This document shows positions 22,764-31,084 of a stretch of DNA of 40,230 nt, in pieces; the stretch's first letter is position 1; the number at the start of each line of letters is the position of its first letter. Both the position numbers and the translations under genes were made by a program. The stretch comes from an uncultured Lachnospiraceae bacterium (GTDB lineage: Bacteria; Bacillota; Clostridia; Lachnospirales; Lachnospiraceae). The notes beneath the pieces are model-generated. The model did no database searches. It saw only the letters and a program-made list of their open reading frames with translations, and had not been told where the DNA came from. The stretch lies in NCBI GenBank assembly GCA_900315495.1, contig OMZJ01000121.1, positions 1 to 40,230 on the forward strand, given 5' to 3'.

Positions 22764-25700
22764 TCACACCGTCAGAGGCGGCAGCTCTCCTGTCCGATCC
22801 AGCCAGATCTGGTCCACCCGGAGCCTGGCGCTCTCCGCGACAAAACACAGTTCGTGCAGGCCCGGCGCCAGCTTGATCCGGACCGCCGGCACCCACTTCC
22901 AGCTGTTCTCAAAGCTGTACCGCCAGATCCTATGTCCGCCGTACAGTTCCTTCTCCGGAATCTCACGGTCATCGATCTGCAGGTGAAAATGAGAATCCCG
23001 CCTTCCCCACAGGAAGAGGTACACCCAGACGGTGTATTCCCCGCCATCGGCCAGGAAGCGGTAATGGAGGGACGGAAATTCCGGCAGCCGCTCCAGCGGT
23101 TCGGGTGTACGCCAGGAGAGCTCCGGATACCGGACGAACATGGCAATCCCGGTATCATGGTGCGACAGGCTCCGGCAGTGGTTCCAGGTCCCTTCGGTGT
23201 GCGCGTCCGGCGTCTCCGCCAGGGCACTCCCCGCCTCGATCCGGATGCTTCCGCCGTGCTCGGGCACCGGCGCATCCCCCGGGCGCAGGATCGACGCGGC
23301 ATCTGTCATCGGCGCACGGCTGTACTGGGACACTGCCCGGATGATATCTTCATCCACCAGCGTATTCTCGTCGAATACCTCCGGCAGCGCACCGACCTGC
23401 ACGACTTCCTCCTCTGCGGGGCCGTACAGCCGGTCCCCCAGCGCTGTCAGATCCGTCACGGCCGGGAGCCGCCCGTCGTGATCTGCCGCAATGCCGGTAT
23501 TGCCCGCATCCCTGCCGTCCCCGATGATCACGAAGCGGGAGAACGCCAGATACGGATCCAGCGCACGGATCCGCACCGTGTGCGGTCCGACGGCAAGGAG
23601 CGGAAGAGGCGCCTCCACGCGGTCCACCCCGTCCCGGACATTGAGTTCCCAGGTCCCGCGGTGCTCATCATTTGCTTCTGTTTCCAGAAGGATTTCCGCA
23701 CCGCCGTCCACAGAAACGCAGGCGCGGAGCCGGCCGACGGAATTGAGAGACGGATACCGGTGGATCTGGATCACCTTCGGGCTTTCCTCGGTCACATAGA
23801 TCCGGTAGGTCAGCGCCCCCGGCGCCGCCTTCCAGGAATTGTCGGCTGCTTTTTTCGCCTCCATCAGGGCGCCGCGGCAGCGGCCGAGTCCGGGGATGAT
23901 GTTCCACGCGGAGAGATCCGACTGCTCCATGTCAAATCGCTCGGCCTCCACGGAGATCATGCCATCATCCTCAACACGGGCGAAGGAGGACAGCGCATCC
24001 TCCGGCAGGATCCGGCAGCGGACCGGGATTTCCCGCACCAGCGGGCCGTCGGTCTGCTCCACCCGGAGAACACCTTCCAGCGTTTCTCCCGGATATTCCC
24101 GGAGTACGGCGGCGTCCGGCGCCAGAAGGATCCGCTCTTCCACCTCTGTCGTGCCCTCCGTCCGGCCGTCCAGGCTGGACAGCCAGTCCGGGAGTGTCAG
24201 CTTCCATGAAACGTTTCCGCTGCCCGTGTTCGCAATCTCAATCCACTTTGCCCCGTCGCCGGAGACAAAGTTCAGCGCATCCCCCTCATTCCAGAGGTGC
24301 ACCTGCATAGCGGGGTCCCCGACCGCGAGCGGTACTGCGCAGGCCGGGCAGCAGGAAGTGCGCGGCGGCGCAAAATCCTCTGGCGTGAGGATGCCGTCCC
24401 ATTTTCCATTGGCCACCCGGTGATTGTAATACGCCAGCATCCGGCGGCGCAGGCGCTCGTACGCCAGAGAGCGGTCCGCATATACACCCGCCCCGCGGGG
24501 ATTGCCGCGGCGCTCGCAAAGGAAGCTTCGGTCGGCATAGTAGAACATACACGCCGTATCATAGGCCGCGTGGATTTTCATCAGCACCAACTCGAAGAAG
24601 GCATCCTGCTCCTCCGGCGGCAGCTCCCGCCAGATCCGGTCGCCCGTCTTCATCATGGATTCATACAGATGGATGCGCTCCGCCGCCTCATCCCCGTGCA
24701 GGGTCTGCGAAAACGCGTCGGTATCCATCTGCTCGACCTTGCGCTCATTGGTGATCTGGTCGAACTGCACCAGAAGCCCCGCCAGTTCCTCCCCGTGGTT
24801 CCCGCTGAAGGTACGGTTGATCCACTGCTGCAGGAATTCCTGCTCGTCGTCCGTCATCGGATCGGGCTTTCCCGTCTCCCAGGCCAGCTGCGCATAGAAG
24901 GTCATCTCCTCCTCCAGTGGCTTCTGCGCGCCGAAGTTGGTGACCCAGATTTTGCGGATTCCCTCCGCAAAGGCCTTTTTCAGTTCGTTTCTCGTCTGCG
25001 CGAGGGGGATGGAATCCAGGAACAGGTAGCTCGCCCCGGGCGGCGCCCAGTAAGAATTGTGGTAGTAGATTCCGTTTCCGGCCGGGCGGCGCTTTGCCTT
25101 CTCATCCGGATAGCGGCGCACGTACCCGTAATTGTCGTTGACCCAGATCAGCGTCAGGTCCTCCGGCACCCGGAGGCCGTTGTCATACAGTTCCAGAACT
25201 TCCTTGTAGGGGATGAATGTCTTGAGCGTCGGCTTATCCAGGGTTTCCGTGAGGATCCGCTCCTGCGCATTGATGACCGACTCCAGCAGGTCAATCTTTG
25301 CCCTGCGCAGCTCCTCTCCCTGCAGTCCCCTCAGTGCTTCCGTTTCAAAGCCGCTGTCGTGAATCCCCCGCATGCCGAGGGTATAGCAGACCTCAAAATC
25401 GCGGTTCTGCTCCACGCTCTCCCGCCAGTACTCCTCCAGGATCTCCCGGTTGCGGCCCGGAATCGAGTAATCGTACTCCACGTTCTTGTAACCTTTGGAC
25501 GCCAGCCAGGGTTTCCACTCCCGGTTGTTGGAGCGCATCAGCATGTCACAGTGGGACGTGCCGACCACAATGCCGCAGGCGTCCGCCAGCGCGCCGTTTT
25601 CGCGCTTCGCGTTGAAGGAATTCACATGCATGGCCGGCCAGATATAGTTCATCTTCAGCCGCAGCAGCAGATCGAAGAAGTGCCCGTAGGTTTTGACGCC

Positions 25701-26225
25701 GATCGTCTCTTCCCCCATATACCGCTGTGCCCAGTGCTCCAGCTCCTCCTCGTCGTTGATGAAGACGCCGCGGTACTCCACCACCGGGTAATCCGAACAC
25801 AGGGTTCCCTCCGGAATCTCCACGGTCAGCTTTTTGTGCACCGGGACATCCGCAAAGAAGGTCCAGGGTGACACCCCCAGCCACTTTTCGGAAAACTCGT
25901 AGATCGCGTAGATTGTCCCGCGCCGGTCGCTGCCGCAGAGCCACAGCTCGCCGCCGCGCACCGCGATCACATAATTCTCCCGCCGGAGCGCTCCGTCGCT
26001 GCCGCACATTGCCTCACGCAGTTCGTCAGGAATCGGCACCGGCGCCGGAAGAACGCCCTCCGTCGCAATGTGAATCACCGCTCCCCTGGTCAGACTGCTC
26101 TCATTCACCCGGCTGTCCAGTACCTTCTTCAGGTCCGACCGCAGCGCCAGCGCCACCCGCCTGACCGCCGGATTCTCGTTTTCTGAAAGCTGCATTGTTA
26201 CAAATCCGTACCGATTCAGCAGCAT
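22764..26225 (-). CDS. Glycoside hydrolase family 115 (alpha-glucuronidase-like)
   Basis: The 1153-residue protein has the GH115 layout. An N-terminal beta domain (about 1-140, with GSDRRGTIYAIYEFSEKWLG) leads into the catalytic barrel (about 155-500, with VEYRGVFINDEEELEHWAQ and MNYIWPAMHVNSFN). A helical domain (about 500-640) and long beta-rich C-terminal modules follow (about 680-1153, ending WLDRTGELPPL). GH115 enzymes remove (4-O-methyl)glucuronic acid from xylan side chains, including internal ones. Start ATG 26225 follows GTGGGAGGAGAAAGGC. No signal peptide is visible, so the enzyme should act on imported oligosaccharides. It is larger than many family members because of the C-terminal extension. 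Confidence 0.88.
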   Translation of the reverse strand: MLLNRYGFVTMQLSENENPAVRRVALALRSDLKKVLDSRVNESSLTRGAVIHIATEGVLPAPVPIPDELREAMCGSDGALRRENYVIAVRGGELWLCGSDRRGTIYAIYEFSEKWLGVSPWTFFADVPVHKKLTVEIPEGTLCSDYPVVEYRGVFINDEEELEHWAQRYMGEETIGVKTYGHFFDLLLRLKMNYIWPAMHVNSFNAKRENGALADACGIVVGTSHCDMLMRSNNREWKPWLASKGYKNVEYDYSIPGRNREILEEYWRESVEQNRDFEVCYTLGMRGIHDSGFETEALRGLQGEELRRAKIDLLESVINAQERILTETLDKPTLKTFIPYKEVLELYDNGLRVPEDLTLIWVNDNYGYVRRYPDEKAKRRPAGNGIYYHNSYWAPPGASYLFLDSIPLAQTRNELKKAFAEGIRKIWVTNFGAQKPLEEEMTFYAQLAWETGKPDPMTDDEQEFLQQWINRTFSGNHGEELAGLLVQFDQITNERKVEQMDTDAFSQTLHGDEAAERIHLYESMMKTGDRIWRELPPEEQDAFFELVLMKIHAAYDTACMFYYADRSFLCERRGNPRGAGVYADRSLAYERLRRRMLAYYNHRVANGKWDGILTPEDFAPPRTSCCPACAVPLAVGDPAMQVHLWNEGDALNFVSGDGAKWIEIANTGSGNVSWKLTLPDWLSSLDGRTEGTTEVEERILLAPDAAVLREYPGETLEGVLRVEQTDGPLVREIPVRCRILPEDALSSFARVEDDGMISVEAERFDMEQSDLSAWNIIPGLGRCRGALMEAKKAADNSWKAAPGALTYRIYVTEESPKVIQIHRYPSLNSVGRLRACVSVDGGAEILLETEANDEHRGTWELNVRDGVDRVEAPLPLLAVGPHTVRIRALDPYLAFSRFVIIGDGRDAGNTGIAADHDGRLPAVTDLTALGDRLYGPAEEEVVQVGALPEVFDENTLVDEDIIRAVSQYSRAPMTDAASILRPGDAPVPEHGGSIRIEAGSALAETPDAHTEGTWNHCRSLSHHDTGIAMFVRYPELSWRTPEPLERLPEFPSLHYRFLADGGEYTVWVYLFLWGRRDSHFHLQIDDREIPEKELYGGHRIWRYSFENSWKWVPAVRIKLAPGLHELCFVAESARLRVDQIWLDRTGELPPLTV

Positions 26226-26329
26226 GCCTTTCTCCTCCCACCTTTTCCGCAGAGTGAACCGTGTTCCCACTCGTCGAAATCTGTCACACTCTGCACTTTC
26301 GCTCGAAATCATCCCGTGAAACCTGTCCT

Positions 26330-26356
26330 GCCGGCTGCCTGCAGGCTGCAGCCGGC
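26330..26356. repeat. Inverted repeat upstream of the GH115 gene
   Basis: GCCGGCTGC (26330-26338) and GCAGCCGGC (26348-26356) enclose a 9-nt loop in the 168-nt gap between the PF06541-type gene and the GH115 gene. A T-rich tail (TGTCTTTTCTC) follows on the plus strand only, where there is no gene to terminate. No clear promoter is seen here. Confidence 0.4.
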
Positions 26357-26393
26357 TGTCTTTTCTCATTTTTCCGCGGAACCTGCCTGCGGC

Positions 26394-27464
26394 TCAGGAT
26401 TTTCCGCTCCCGGATTTCTTCTCATTGTCCCGCAGGACCTGCTTGATCTGCTCCAAAAGCTGCCCGTGATCCCGCGAGCGCATATCCGGGAAGGCGCGCA
26501 GCAGACGGCCGGAGCCGAAGACGCGGTGTCCCGCCAGATCCAGAATCAGCGCATCCCGCCGGTCGGCAATCTCTGCCCTCTTCTGTTCGACCGCCCCGCG
26601 GCTCTCCGCCGCCGCAGCCTGCAGGCCGTCCCTGACGCCATCGATCCGCGCACGGCTCTCATCCGCCGCGGTTTCAAGTCTGTCCTTCACCTGGTCAATC
26701 CGCGCAAGGTTCTCCGCCTTATGCTCCGCATGGGCAATCCGCTGCGCCTCCACGCGGCTTCCGACTTCCTCCTTCCATTCCGCCCTGGCCAGAGCGCCCT
26801 GGACCCGGGCCTCCCCGACACTCTCGGACGCCTTGATCGTCGTGCCGCCGATGGCCTCGGAGAGGCCGTCGCTCACCACCCGGAGCGACTGATTCACCCG
26901 GTCCAGCTCCTCCAGCTTCCGGTTCATGCCGGCCACAGTGAGGACCGTCGCAATCAGGTCCACCAGATAAACCGCATAGAGGACCGCCATCACCGGCCAC
27001 CCGTATTTTGGCGGGATGGAGACATCCGACGTGTGCTGCACCACCGGGTGCACGTACTTTACCACGATGACGCAGGCAATGCCCCACAGCACCGAGAACA
27101 GCGGGCAGATATAGCCGCCGATGTTCAGGGGCAGGCTGCTGTAATCCCACCACCGGGTGTGAAACAGGTGGTACAGGAGGAAGCCCGCGGCAAATTCCAC
27201 GGCCGTGCACAGAATCATGCCGCCGAAGAATACCGCCAGCACATTGGTCTCGCCGCTCCCCGCGCTTTTGGGCAGATAGTGCACCAGGATGTAGAGCGCC
27301 AGCGCCCCGAACCCGTACACCGGGCAGACCGGGCCGTTCAGGAATCCCCGGTTCACGATCTTTCCGAGCTTCAGCGCATGGTAGGCCACCTCCAGGCACC
27401 AGCCCAGAAACGAATAGATCAGAAAGTACATGCAGATCTGGTAATACGTCATTCCGAAAATCAT
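26394..27464 (-). CDS. PF06541-type membrane protein with coiled-coil tail
   Basis: The 356-residue protein has about five membrane helices in the N-terminal part (about 1-165). It carries the family hallmarks FLGWCLEVAYHALKLGK and GFLNGPVCPVYGFG, which databases call putative ABC transporter permease (CmpB-like). The remaining half (about 170-345) is charged and helical with many Ala/Glu/Arg, probably a cytoplasmic coiled coil. Function is unknown; no ABC ATPase is adjacent. ATG 27464 is preferred because AGGGGA lies 9 nt upstream; an in-frame ATG at 27482 has no usable spacing. Confidence 0.78.
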   Translation of the reverse strand: MIFGMTYYQICMYFLIYSFLGWCLEVAYHALKLGKIVNRGFLNGPVCPVYGFGALALYILVHYLPKSAGSGETNVLAVFFGGMILCTAVEFAAGFLLYHLFHTRWWDYSSLPLNIGGYICPLFSVLWGIACVIVVKYVHPVVQHTSDVSIPPKYGWPVMAVLYAVYLVDLIATVLTVAGMNRKLEELDRVNQSLRVVSDGLSEAIGGTTIKASESVGEARVQGALARAEWKEEVGSRVEAQRIAHAEHKAENLARIDQVKDRLETAADESRARIDGVRDGLQAAAAESRGAVEQKRAEIADRRDALILDLAGHRVFGSGRLLRAFPDMRSRDHGQLLEQIKQVLRDNEKKSGSGKS

Positions 27465-27537
27465 GGCATCTTCCCCTGTCATCCCCTCTGCCGGACTGCG
27501 GCCGGACTGCTCTCTGCAGGCGTCCCGGAATCAAGTT

Positions 27538-27558
27538 GGGCGGGCAGTCCGCCCGCCC
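27538..27558 (-). terminator. Hairpin after the pyridoxamine-oxidase-like gene
   Basis: GGGCGGGC/GCCCGCCC with a 5-nt loop, 16 nt after the stop codon. No U-tract follows (AACTTGATT), so termination efficiency is doubtful. Confidence 0.5.
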
Positions 27559-27573
27559 TGTCCGCGAACCGGT

Positions 27574-28050
27574 TTACTGTTCGTGGACGCGCTTTCCCGT
27601 GATGTGCTCCGGCGTCAGCTCCAGCACCTGCACCCGGTTTCCGCTGGTCTGAAGATCCTTCTGATAAAACGCCTTCTGTTCCGGAAAGATGTGCATGGCC
27701 AGTTCCATGGCCTTCTGTTTGATCTGCTCCCGGTCTTCCAGCATCCGGATTCTCCCGAACACGATGACGCAGTTCACCCGGCGCGCAAAATCGCCCTCAT
27801 CCACCGTGCCCTGATCCATGACGCAGAAGGATACCTTGTCATCCCGGCGAATGGCATCCATCTTGTGCCCTTCCCCCGCACAGTGGAAATAGATGCGTCC
27901 GCGATCGTCGCACACGTAGTCCAGCGGCATTCCGTAGGGATAGCCGTCATCGCCCTGCACCGAGAGGACGCCCAGATGCCCCTCCTTCAGGATTCTCATG
28001 GCCTCCTCATCCGTCAGCTGCTGCCTGAATCTTCTCATCGGCCTGAACAT
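27574..28050 (-). CDS. Pyridoxamine 5'-phosphate oxidase-fold (NimA-like) protein
   Basis: The 158-residue protein starts MFRPMRRFRQQLTDEEAMR and has the split-barrel flavin-binding pattern: ILKEGHLGVLSVQGDDGYPYG (split, about 20-40), the FHCAGEGHKMDAIRRDDKVSF segment (split, about 55-75) typical of FMN-binding NimA/Pyridox_ox_2 proteins, and a conserved C-terminal helix. Relatives include nitroimidazole-reductase-like and general FMN or F420-type reductases; the substrate is unknown. AGAGGAG lies 10 nt before the ATG. The leader upstream is purine-rich with repeated AATAAGAA. Confidence 0.85.
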   Translation of the reverse strand: MFRPMRRFRQQLTDEEAMRILKEGHLGVLSVQGDDGYPYGMPLDYVCDDRGRIYFHCAGEGHKMDAIRRDDKVSFCVMDQGTVDEGDFARRVNCVIVFGRIRMLEDREQIKQKAMELAMHIFPEQKAFYQKDLQTSGNRVQVLELTPEHITGKRVHEQ

Positions 28051-28235
28051 GATTGTTTATCTCCTCTCTTCTTTGATCTTATTTCTCTTTATTCTTATTC
28101 ATTCTTATTTTTTATCTGCGTGTTTCCTTTGTTCTTATTTCCGGTTCATTCGTTTTCTGATCGTCCGGTTATTCCCGGGATTCGTGCGAGCCGCCGCAGA
28201 ATATGAGGACTTCCGTGTGCGCGGATTCAGCCGCG

Positions 28236-29327
28236 TCATTCTCCGCCCAGCGCGATCTTCCTTACCGTTTCCGGCCCGCAGGGAAAAGGTGCGTTTGCCA
28301 GCTTGGCCGTGTTCCGGGCCAGAAGGTCCGCGGCGGCAAGCACCTGGTCCTGCGGGAGGATCAGATGATCCGACAACACTGCAAAATATGCCTTCCACTC
28401 CGCCAGATCCGCAAACCCGGCCAGATGCAGGCATTCTTCCCGCTCCTCTTTGGATGCGGCTGCCAGATACCCCGCCTCGAAAACCCCGCAGGCGATGCCA
28501 TGGGGAATGCCCAGGCGGACGGTCACCGGATAGGAAAGCCCGTGCGGCAGGCTGGTCCCCGTCTGGGCAATCGCCATGCCTGACATGGTCGAGGCATTCA
28601 TGAGATTCTGCCGGTCCTCCGAGGAGATCTCCCCGGTCCCGGTCAGAAGCTCCCGGCTGCGCGCCCAGAGCCGCATCCCCTCTCTGGCGCACATAATGCT
28701 GAAATCATCGGCATGCGCGTTAACCCGGCTCTCCCAGAGATGCGCCAGCGCGTCGACGGCCGTCGAACGGATGACGCGGGCAGGCGCCGATGCAAGGTAT
28801 TTCCCGTCCACCAGCCCCAGATCGGCAAAGACCTTATGCCGGATCGACTGTTTGGTCTGCCGGCTTCTCCTCGTCAGGACGGAAACCGGCGTGGCCTCGG
28901 ACCCGGTCCCGCAGGTGGTGGGAATCAGGGCCAGCGGCAGGCGGGCGGAATCGGTCCCCGGTTCCGGATCATACAGGAACGCCTCGCCCTTTCCCGGATG
29001 GCGTGCCAGCAGTGCGGCCGCCTTTGCCGCATCCATCGGCGACCCGCCGCCGACGCCGATCACAAAGTCCGCCCCGAATTCCAGGGCGGCCTTCGCGGCC
29101 GCCAGAGCCGTCTCCACTGAAGGGTTCTGTTCAATCCGGTCAAAAACCGCAAAGGGGATTCCCGCCTGCGACAGCACTCCCGTGACATCCGCCAGAGACC
29201 CGTTTTCCCGGGAAGAACGGCCTCCGGTTACAATCAGCGCCCGGCGCCCCAGAGCCGCCAGCTCCGCGCCATGGTGCTTCACACAATCTGTCTCCGAATA
29301 AATCCGAACCGGCATGAAAAATTTCAC
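28236..29327 (-). CDS. Iron-containing alcohol dehydrogenase
   Basis: The 363-residue protein is a group III alcohol dehydrogenase with NAD(P)-binding VIGVGGGSPMDAAKAAALL (about 89-107) and metal ligands D192, H196, H262 and H276 (motifs TAVDALAHLWES, SLPHGLSYPV and GIPHGIACG). It should reversibly oxidise an alcohol to an aldehyde in the cytoplasm; family members include butanol, 1,3-propanediol and lactaldehyde enzymes, and the substrate is not clear. The start is a GTG at 29327, preceded by GGAGGTATCGCA at ideal spacing. An ATG 27 nt upstream would include the binding site within the gene. Confidence 0.92.
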   Translation of the reverse strand: MKFFMPVRIYSETDCVKHHGAELAALGRRALIVTGGRSSRENGSLADVTGVLSQAGIPFAVFDRIEQNPSVETALAAAKAALEFGADFVIGVGGGSPMDAAKAAALLARHPGKGEAFLYDPEPGTDSARLPLALIPTTCGTGSEATPVSVLTRRSRQTKQSIRHKVFADLGLVDGKYLASAPARVIRSTAVDALAHLWESRVNAHADDFSIMCAREGMRLWARSRELLTGTGEISSEDRQNLMNASTMSGMAIAQTGTSLPHGLSYPVTVRLGIPHGIACGVFEAGYLAAASKEEREECLHLAGFADLAEWKAYFAVLSDHLILPQDQVLAAADLLARNTAKLANAPFPCGPETVRKIALGGE

Positions 29328-29498
29328 TGCGATACCTCCGCCTGTCACTGTCATCTTTTTCCAGACTTCAGTATACCCGAGGCAGACAGCACTGTCAAAA
29401 GTTCCTTTCCACGCAGGACCGCGGGCGAATGACTCACCATGCGCATGGAAATGATTGAGGAGCTGTTTTCCCCCGTGGCTGCGGGAGAATGCCGGCGG

Positions 29499-29533
29499 AA
29501 AAAAAAGAAACCGGATGACACGCTCCGGTTTCT
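29499..29533 (-). terminator. Orphan intrinsic terminator facing the iron ADH gene
   Basis: On the minus strand AGAAACCGGA/TCCGGTTTCT with an 8-nt loop is followed by seven or more T. No minus-strand gene lies upstream: the next sequence is the plus-strand MATE gene. It must stop antisense or readthrough transcription, or a small RNA starting in the 29534-29650 interval. Confidence 0.8.
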
Positions 29534-29534
29534 G

Positions 29535-29547
29535 TGTTAGCCTAACA
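29535..29547. promoter_or_regulatory. Palindrome resembling a DtxR/IdeR-type operator
   Basis: TGTTAG-C-CTAACA is a perfect 6-bp inverted repeat about 100 nt before the MATE start. Its core GTTAGCCTAAC matches the centre of the known DtxR/IdeR iron box, though the outer arms do not. Assignment to a metal-responsive repressor is inference. Confidence 0.45.
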
Positions 29548-29648
29548 TACAGAGAATATCAAAATTCGGACATTTTCCGGCGGCAGGGCTGATTTCATTT
29601 CCTCTGCCGGGAAAGACGCCGATGTTTCGAGCGGGGAGAAGGCAGAGT

Positions 29649-30992
29649 ATGAAAGACATGACGCAGGGGAATCCCCTCCGGCAGATCCTGACTTTTGCGG
29701 TTCCGATGCTGATCGCCAGCATCTTCCAGCAGTTCTACAACTTCGTCGACACCCTGATTGTCGGCCGCTATCTCGGCGCGAATGCCCTGGCCGGCGTCGG
29801 AAGCACGGGGACACTGACGTTTCTGATCCTGAATCTGGCGCTGGGGATGGCCAACGGCGGCGGGCTTATTATCGCCCAGTGCTTCGGCCGGGATGAACGC
29901 CGGCAGATGCGCCGGACGATCATCGCGATGTGCTGGATTATGCTGATCCTCGGGATCGGGCTTTCCGTGCCCGGATTCCTTTTTGCGGCCCCGCTCCTGC
30001 GCCTGCTCAACGTGCCGGAGAGCGTGATGCCGTACGCCCTCCCCTACATCCGCATCATCCTCGCCTTCTCCCTCTCGTCGATGATCTACAACGGGGCAGC
30101 GGCAATCCTGCGCAGTACCGGCGATTCGAAGACGCCGCTGTACGCCCTGATCGTTTCCTCCTTCTGCAACATCGGGCTGGACCTGTTCTTTATTCTGGTG
30201 CTGCACGCCGGGGTCGCAGGCGCCGCGGCAGCAACCGTCATCGCACAGTTTCTCTCCGGGTTCTACAGCATCCGGCAGATTGTGAAAAACCGCCGGCGTC
30301 TCGGCCTGTCCCCCGAATACGGGCACGGGATCCTGCCGGACCGGCATACGCTGTTCAAGGTCTTCCGGACTTCGGTGCCCAGCTCCCTGCAGAGCTGCAT
30401 GATCTCCATCGGGAATCTCTCCGTGCAGCGGCTGATCAACTCCTTCGGCCCGGACACCATGGCCGGCTATACCTCCGCCTGCAAGATCGACCAGCTGGCC
30501 ATTCAGGTGATTCTCTCGGTGGGCAATGCCCTCTGCGTCTTCACGGGGCAGAACATCGGCCGGAAGTACTTTGACCGGATCCGGGAAGGCCTCTGGAAAT
30601 CCCGGATCATCATGCTGGCCAGCGCCGCCGTCATCGCCGTCTGTGCCCATGTGTTCCGCTATCCTCTGATGACAATCTTTCTCGATCCCGCAAAGGATCC
30701 CGAGGCCGTCCGCGTCGGCGCTTCCTACCTGTCCATCATCGGCATGGCCTATCTGGTCTGCGCCGTCATGCAGAGCTACCAGAATGTGATCCGAGGAGCG
30801 GGAGATGTCAATACCTGCATGGTCGCCGGCCTCACCGAGCTGGCCGGGCGGATTTTCTTCGCCTACCTGCTGGCATCGCGGCTCGGATCCATCGGGATCT
30901 GGCTGGCGACACCCCTGTCCTGGAGCTGCGGCTGCGTCATTCCGGTTCTGCGCTACTATTCCGGGAAATGGATGACCAAACTGCTGGTATAA
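29649..30992 (+). CDS. MATE-family multidrug/metabolite exporter
   Basis: The 447-residue protein has twelve membrane helices in two pseudo-symmetric halves. It has typical MATE sequences, including MLIASIFQQFYNFVDTLIVG (about 21-40), VGSTGTLTFLILNLALGMANG (split, about 55-75) and TMAGYTSACKIDQLAIQVIL in the second half. MATE proteins export cationic drugs or metabolites using a Na+ or H+ gradient; the substrate is not predictable. ATG 29649 follows GAAGGCAGAGT; an ATG at 29658 is also possible. The gene stands alone on the plus strand, convergent with the phosphodiesterase gene 92 nt away, with no clear terminator between. Confidence 0.93.
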   Translation: MKDMTQGNPLRQILTFAVPMLIASIFQQFYNFVDTLIVGRYLGANALAGVGSTGTLTFLILNLALGMANGGGLIIAQCFGRDERRQMRRTIIAMCWIMLILGIGLSVPGFLFAAPLLRLLNVPESVMPYALPYIRIILAFSLSSMIYNGAAAILRSTGDSKTPLYALIVSSFCNIGLDLFFILVLHAGVAGAAAATVIAQFLSGFYSIRQIVKNRRRLGLSPEYGHGILPDRHTLFKVFRTSVPSSLQSCMISIGNLSVQRLINSFGPDTMAGYTSACKIDQLAIQVILSVGNALCVFTGQNIGRKYFDRIREGLWKSRIIMLASAAVIAVCAHVFRYPLMTIFLDPAKDPEAVRVGASYLSIIGMAYLVCAVMQSYQNVIRGAGDVNTCMVAGLTELAGRIFFAYLLASRLGSIGIWLATPLSWSCGCVIPVLRYYSGKWMTKLLV

Positions 30993-31084
30993 CCAAAGCC
31001 ACACAGCCGGATATACAGGAATAAGAACGATCCTGCATCTGAAAGAGGGTTCTACTCCGGCCCGCCTGCGTGAACGGGAACCGC

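Larger units (their letters stand above)
29328..29648. other. Intergenic region between iron ADH and MATE genes
   Basis: The 321-nt gap contains a strong minus-strand terminator at 29499-29533, an adjoining palindrome at 29535-29547, and otherwise no recognisable gene. Promoters for both flanking genes must be here, but neither shows a clear -35/-10 pair. Confidence 0.5.

Noticed and set aside
22692..25871. Long plus-strand frames opposite the GH115 gene
   Set aside because: Antisense of a clear GH115 enzyme, with no start signals.
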